Shown here piece by piece: positions 61,116 through 64,000 of a DNA stretch of 64,000 bases (the first letter of the stretch is position 1; each line of letters opens with the position of its first letter). Made by a program: the position numbers and the translations under genes. Origin of the DNA: Verrucomicrobiales bacterium (GTDB taxonomy: Bacteria > Verrucomicrobiota > Verrucomicrobiia > Limisphaerales > J093); assembly GCA_024233215.1 (NCBI GenBank), contig JACKPW010000003.1, forward strand, positions 1 to 64,000, in the 5' to 3' direction. Under the pieces are notes generated by a model, which searched no databases, had not been told where the DNA came from, and saw only the letters and a program-made list of their open reading frames with translations.

Positions 61116-62269
61116 CGACGCCGCATGGCCATCCCCAGGAGGCTGGCGAAGAAGCTGAAGAGGACGGTCTGGAAACCCAGGGTTCCGAGCGTGCCCCCGA
61201 CGACGGCCAAAGCGGTGGCTTCCGCGGTTGCATCGGTCGCGGTTTCGCGGCTCCACCAACGGCACAGGGCTGTCCCCACGAGCGCGAGGCCCGTCACCAG
61301 TACGATTCCCCCGACCACCAGACCCCGTTCCAGCGTGACGCGTTGAAAGAAGCGTTTCATTCGCCCGTCCATCGGCAGCAGCCCTTCGTTGATGGCGAAG
61401 GCCTTGGTCAGCAGGGCGAACAGGACGGACTGATAACCGCAGAGCAACAGCATGCCGGACACGATCATGGCGTTGCCCCCGAGCGTCCGCCCGGCCAGAT
61501 CCACGCCGCCGGCGGCCACTCCCCAGCCGAGGAAGCCCAGCAGCATCAACAGTGCCCCGGGCACGAGGAACAGCCAGCGCGGACTGAACAGGAGATAGAA
61601 CCGCAGCGTGCGCCAGCCGTCGCGGAAGGTCCGCAGGTGGGGGCGACGCGATTTGCGTCCGTCCGGATGGAGCGTGACGGGAACCTCCTCGATGCGGGTG
61701 CCGATCAACGTGGCTTTGATCAGCATTTCATTGGCAAACTCCATCCCGGTGCAGCGCTGGTCCAATCGCGGGATCAGGTCGCGGCGAAACGCGCGCATCC
61801 CGCAATTGGTGTCATGGACCGGGGTGCCAAACCACCAGCGGGCCAGCCGGGTGAAGAGGGGATTCCCGATCCAGCGATGCAAAGCCGGCATGGCCCCGGA
61901 CAACACCCGGCCTCCGCCCGAGGGGAGCCGGCAGCCCTGGACGAGTTCCGCCCCCGCCCGCAGCTTGCTCACAAACGGTTCGATGGCGGTAAAGTCGTAG
62001 CTGTCGTCGGCGTCTGCCATCAGCACGAACTCCCCCCGGGCGGCGGTGATCCCCGCCATCAAGGCGCTGCCGTAACCGCGTTCGGCCACGTGCAGAATTC
62101 GGGCACCCGCCTCTTCGGCCAGTTCGATGGAACCATCGGTGCTGCCATTGTCGGCGACCAGGACCTCACCCTCGATTCCGAGGCGACCGAGCGTCTCCCG
62201 CGCCTTGCGCACGCAGACCGCGACCGTGTCGGCCTCGTTCAAGCAGGGCATGAGCAGGGTCAGTTCCAT
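61112..62269 (-). CDS. Family 2 glycosyltransferase with C-terminal membrane helices
   Basis: A 385-residue enzyme of the dolichyl-phosphate-mannose-synthase-like GT2 group. The catalytic GT-A domain (about residues 1-235) starts MELTLLMPCLNEA, with VLVADNGSTDGS, MADADDSYDF (the DXD-type metal site) and NCGMRAFRRD. Four hydrophobic helices follow (about 245-385), such as WLFLVPGALLMLLGFLGWGVAAGG. The enzyme probably moves a sugar to a polyprenyl phosphate or similar carrier at the membrane. ATG at 62269 or 62281 are both possible. It is the first gene of a pair with the methyltransferase. Confidence 0.87.
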   Translation of the reverse strand: MELTLLMPCLNEADTVAVCVRKARETLGRLGIEGEVLVADNGSTDGSIELAEEAGARILHVAERGYGSALMAGITAARGEFVLMADADDSYDFTAIEPFVSKLRAGAELVQGCRLPSGGGRVLSGAMPALHRWIGNPLFTRLARWWFGTPVHDTNCGMRAFRRDLIPRLDQRCTGMEFANEMLIKATLIGTRIEEVPVTLHPDGRKSRRPHLRTFRDGWRTLRFYLLFSPRWLFLVPGALLMLLGFLGWGVAAGGVDLAGRTLGGNAMIVSGMLLLCGYQSVLFALLTKAFAINEGLLPMDGRMKRFFQRVTLERGLVVGGIVLVTGLALVGTALCRWWSRETATDATAEATALAVVGGTLGTLGFQTVLFSFFASLLGMAMRRR

Positions 62270-62281
62270 CGCGCCGACCAT

Positions 62282-62638
62282 AGCGGGGCCGGGTCGAAAT
62301 GCCACCGTTTTGAGCGCGTGTCTGAGCCGTCTCCGTGCAGTCGAACCACGAGGTATCCGCTTTACGCTTACGCCCGTCGACGCGGCCAGCGGTATCGCCG
62401 GCTCATGCGGTCGGAGGTGGCGAATAACGGAGGCCACGCTTCGTTTCCTTCGTTTCCTTCTGTGGGCCCTGAATCGACACGGCTCAGCCCGTGGCGGCGA
62501 ATTGGCATTCGCCGTGTTTCAGGGAAGTTGGCTGGTCTGCTTGCCGGACGTGGCCTCGGCGGATACCAATCCGCCGCCACGGGTCAGGACGGTTTTCGGG
62601 TAACACCACCGCGGAAATGTGTTAGGGAAGGAGGCACG
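62282..62638. other. Gene-free divergent promoter region
   Basis: This 357-base stretch separates the glycosyltransferase and sigma-factor starts. It contains a perfect 8-base hairpin (CGGCGAAT with ATTCGCCG, 62495-62514), a doubled CGTTTCCTT near 62440 and no coding sequence. Promoters for both genes should lie here but no convincing match was found. Confidence 0.5.
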
Positions 62639-63355
62639 ATGGCCACGGACCGGTCCACCCTCTTTCTCACCACCAACTGGACGCTGGTGAGCGAGGCGGC
62701 GCGCACGGGGGACACGCAGGCACGGGCGGCGCTGGGTGAGTTGTTCGGGGTCTATTGGAAACCGCTCTACCGCTTTGCCCGGCGACAGGGACACGGCCCG
62801 GAGGACGCGGAGGACCTGGTGCAGGGCTTCTTCGCGCACCTGCTGGAAGGCGGCGGCCTGCGACTGGCGGATCGCGAGCGGGGCCGTTTCCGGGCGTTCA
62901 TGCTTGGAGCGCTCCGGAACTTCATGGCCAACGAATGGCGGCGCGAGCACCGGCAGAAACGCGGGGGGTTCACCCCGCACCTGTCACTGGACCGGCAGGG
63001 CGCGGAGACCGGACTTCGACTGGACGCGGAGGACGCGCGCAGCCCGGATCGTTTGTTCGACCGTGAATGGGCAGTGGCATTGCTCGACGGGGTGCTCGAC
63101 GACCTGGAGCGTGAGGAGCCGGGATTCAAGCAGTGGAAACCGTTCCTCAGCCTGAGCCGGGAGCGTCTGTCGTATGCGGAGATGGCGCAAACGTTCGGGA
63201 TGACCGAGGGGGCGGCGCGGGTGGCCGTGCACCGGCTGCGCAAGCGGTATCGGCAACGGGTGCGCGACGCCATTGCGGCGACCCTGACAGATGCGTCGAT
63301 GGTCGAGGAAGAAATGCAGGCCCTCTTCGCCGCGCTGGCGGAAGATTGCTCGTAA
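62639..63355 (+). CDS. ECF-like RNA polymerase sigma factor
   Basis: A 238-residue sigma-70 family protein. Region 2 is seen in LYRFARRQGHGPEDAEDLVQGFFAHLL and MLGALRNFMANEWRRE. Region 4 is seen in RLSYAEMAQTFGMTEGAARVAVHRLRKRYR. The linker is longer than in classical ECF factors, as in the group found with protein kinases in Planctomycetota and Verrucomicrobiota. A strong ribosome binding site (AAGGAGG) fixes the ATG at 62639. The next gene, 33 bases on, is a Ser/Thr kinase, so phosphorylation by it probably controls this factor or its output. There is no anti-sigma gene. Confidence 0.88.
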   Translation: MATDRSTLFLTTNWTLVSEAARTGDTQARAALGELFGVYWKPLYRFARRQGHGPEDAEDLVQGFFAHLLEGGGLRLADRERGRFRAFMLGALRNFMANEWRREHRQKRGGFTPHLSLDRQGAETGLRLDAEDARSPDRLFDREWAVALLDGVLDDLEREEPGFKQWKPFLSLSRERLSYAEMAQTFGMTEGAARVAVHRLRKRYRQRVRDAIAATLTDASMVEEEMQALFAALAEDCS

Positions 63356-63388
63356 CGCCGCGCGCGCAATGAACAAGGGAACGCTGAG

Positions 63389-64000
63389 ATGAACGAATCA
63401 AGCCAGCCAGCCTGTCCCGAATGTGGCAGGCCACTGCCCGGAGGCAGCACCCACGGGCTGTGTCCGGCGTGCCTCATGAGCCAGGCCATGGCGTCGAGGA
63501 CATTCGACACCCTGGCGGACAAAGTGAAGTCGCCGCCGCTTCCCGCGCTGGAGGAAATCGCCGGCAAGTTCCCGCAGTTCGAGGTGGTCGAATGCCTGGG
63601 GCGCGGCGGCATGGGGGTGGTCTACAAGGCACGCCAGAAGTCGTTGGACCGCTGGGTGGCGATCAAGGTGCTGGCACCGGAACGCAAGCGGGAGGAGCGG
63701 TTCGCGGAACATTTCGAGCGCGAGGCGAAGACCCTGGCGAAGATGAGCCACCCGAACATCGTCACCGTGTTCGATCACGGCGAGGCGGACGGATGGTTCT
63801 ACATCGTGATGGAACTCGTGGACGGGGTGAACCTGCGCGATCTCCTGCGCGAGGGGAAGATGGAGCCGGAACAGGCGCTGGCCATCGTGCCTCCGGTTTG
63901 CGATGCGCTGGAATACGCGCATGACAAGGGCGTGGTCCACCGCGACATCAAGCCGGAGAACCTGCTGCTCGACCGCGAGGGCCGGGTGAAGATCGCCGAC
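63389..64000 (+). CDS. Serine/threonine protein kinase, cut by the window end
   Basis: The first 204 residues of a Hanks-type kinase. The N-terminus has a zinc-ribbon-like motif with Cys9, Cys12, Cys25 and Cys28. The kinase domain starts near residue 60: glycine loop LGRGGMGVVYKA, Lys93 in WVAIKVL, hinge MELVDGVNL and catalytic HRDIKPEN with Asp186. The window ends at VKIAD, just before the expected DFG motif. Large C-terminal sensor or propeller domains usually follow in this group but cannot be seen. It is cotranscribed with the sigma factor upstream. Confidence 0.92.
   Translation, partial: MNESSQPACPECGRPLPGGSTHGLCPACLMSQAMASRTFDTLADKVKSPPLPALEEIAGKFPQFEVVECLGRGGMGVVYKARQKSLDRWVAIKVLAPERKREERFAEHFEREAKTLAKMSHPNIVTVFDHGEADGWFYIVMELVDGVNLRDLLREGKMEPEQALAIVPPVCDALEYAHDKGVVHRDIKPENLLLDREGRVKIAD

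Overview
The window is about 64 kb of GC-rich bacterial chromosome. It most likely comes from Verrucomicrobiota, from a Limisphaerales/Pedosphaera-like lineage. The evidence is: a type II pseudopilin-like protein with an N-terminal methylation helix; a PEP-CTERM protein; a sigma factor followed by a serine/threonine kinase with an N-terminal zinc ribbon; secreted proteins ending in a beta-sandwich that closes in FYR or FFRL; decayed BspA-type leucine-rich repeat sequence; and many palindromic interspersed repeats between genes. This taxonomy is inferred from gene style, not from rRNA, and no rRNA or tRNA gene was seen.

Layout. 1-7000 is a mobile and decayed zone: an IS110-family element with a structured 5' region that may encode its bridge RNA, prfC (release factor 3), a truncated PIN toxin, a heavily decayed LRR surface-protein gene, and an intact IS630-family element in a CTAG site. 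7200-18550, mostly minus strand, holds a bifunctional glycogen-debranching enzyme, a GNAT acetyltransferase, a Calx-beta secreted protein, an amino-acid permease, a pseudopilin-like protein and a LarA-type racemase. 18670-24205 is a plus-strand operon (RhaT-like symporter, secreted beta-helix protein with a carbohydrate-binding insert, small membrane protein, L-fucose/L-arabinose isomerase-like enzyme). It is divergent from larA and looks like deoxy-sugar use. 25090-33730 adds a TIM-barrel isomerase, an FG-GAP/ASPIC/FGE fusion, gene fragments, a GH172 protein and a nucleoside hydrolase-GH43 fusion.

33920-37450 is a translationally coupled FIST sensor and hybrid histidine kinase. 37498-51646 is a 14 kb minus-strand run of seven exported carbohydrate-active proteins (heparinase-like lyase, clan-A glycosidase, two GH99-like proteins, an unclassified large protein, a GH128-like glucanase with LamG, a beta-propeller glycosidase). 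It forms a polysaccharide-degrading locus without a transporter or sulfatase.

51776-58975 is plus-strand housekeeping: leuC, an ilvD gene with an unusual inserted NTF2-like domain, a YggS-type PLP protein, rnhB, yraN and mutM/fpg, separated by palindromic repeats. The window ends with a PEP-CTERM gene, a methyltransferase/glycosyltransferase pair, an ECF-like sigma factor and the start of a Ser/Thr kinase cut by the window edge.

Most long open frames opposite these genes are GC-driven shadows and are not annotated. Functions are assigned from recognisable motifs only; substrates of the glycan loci are inferred.
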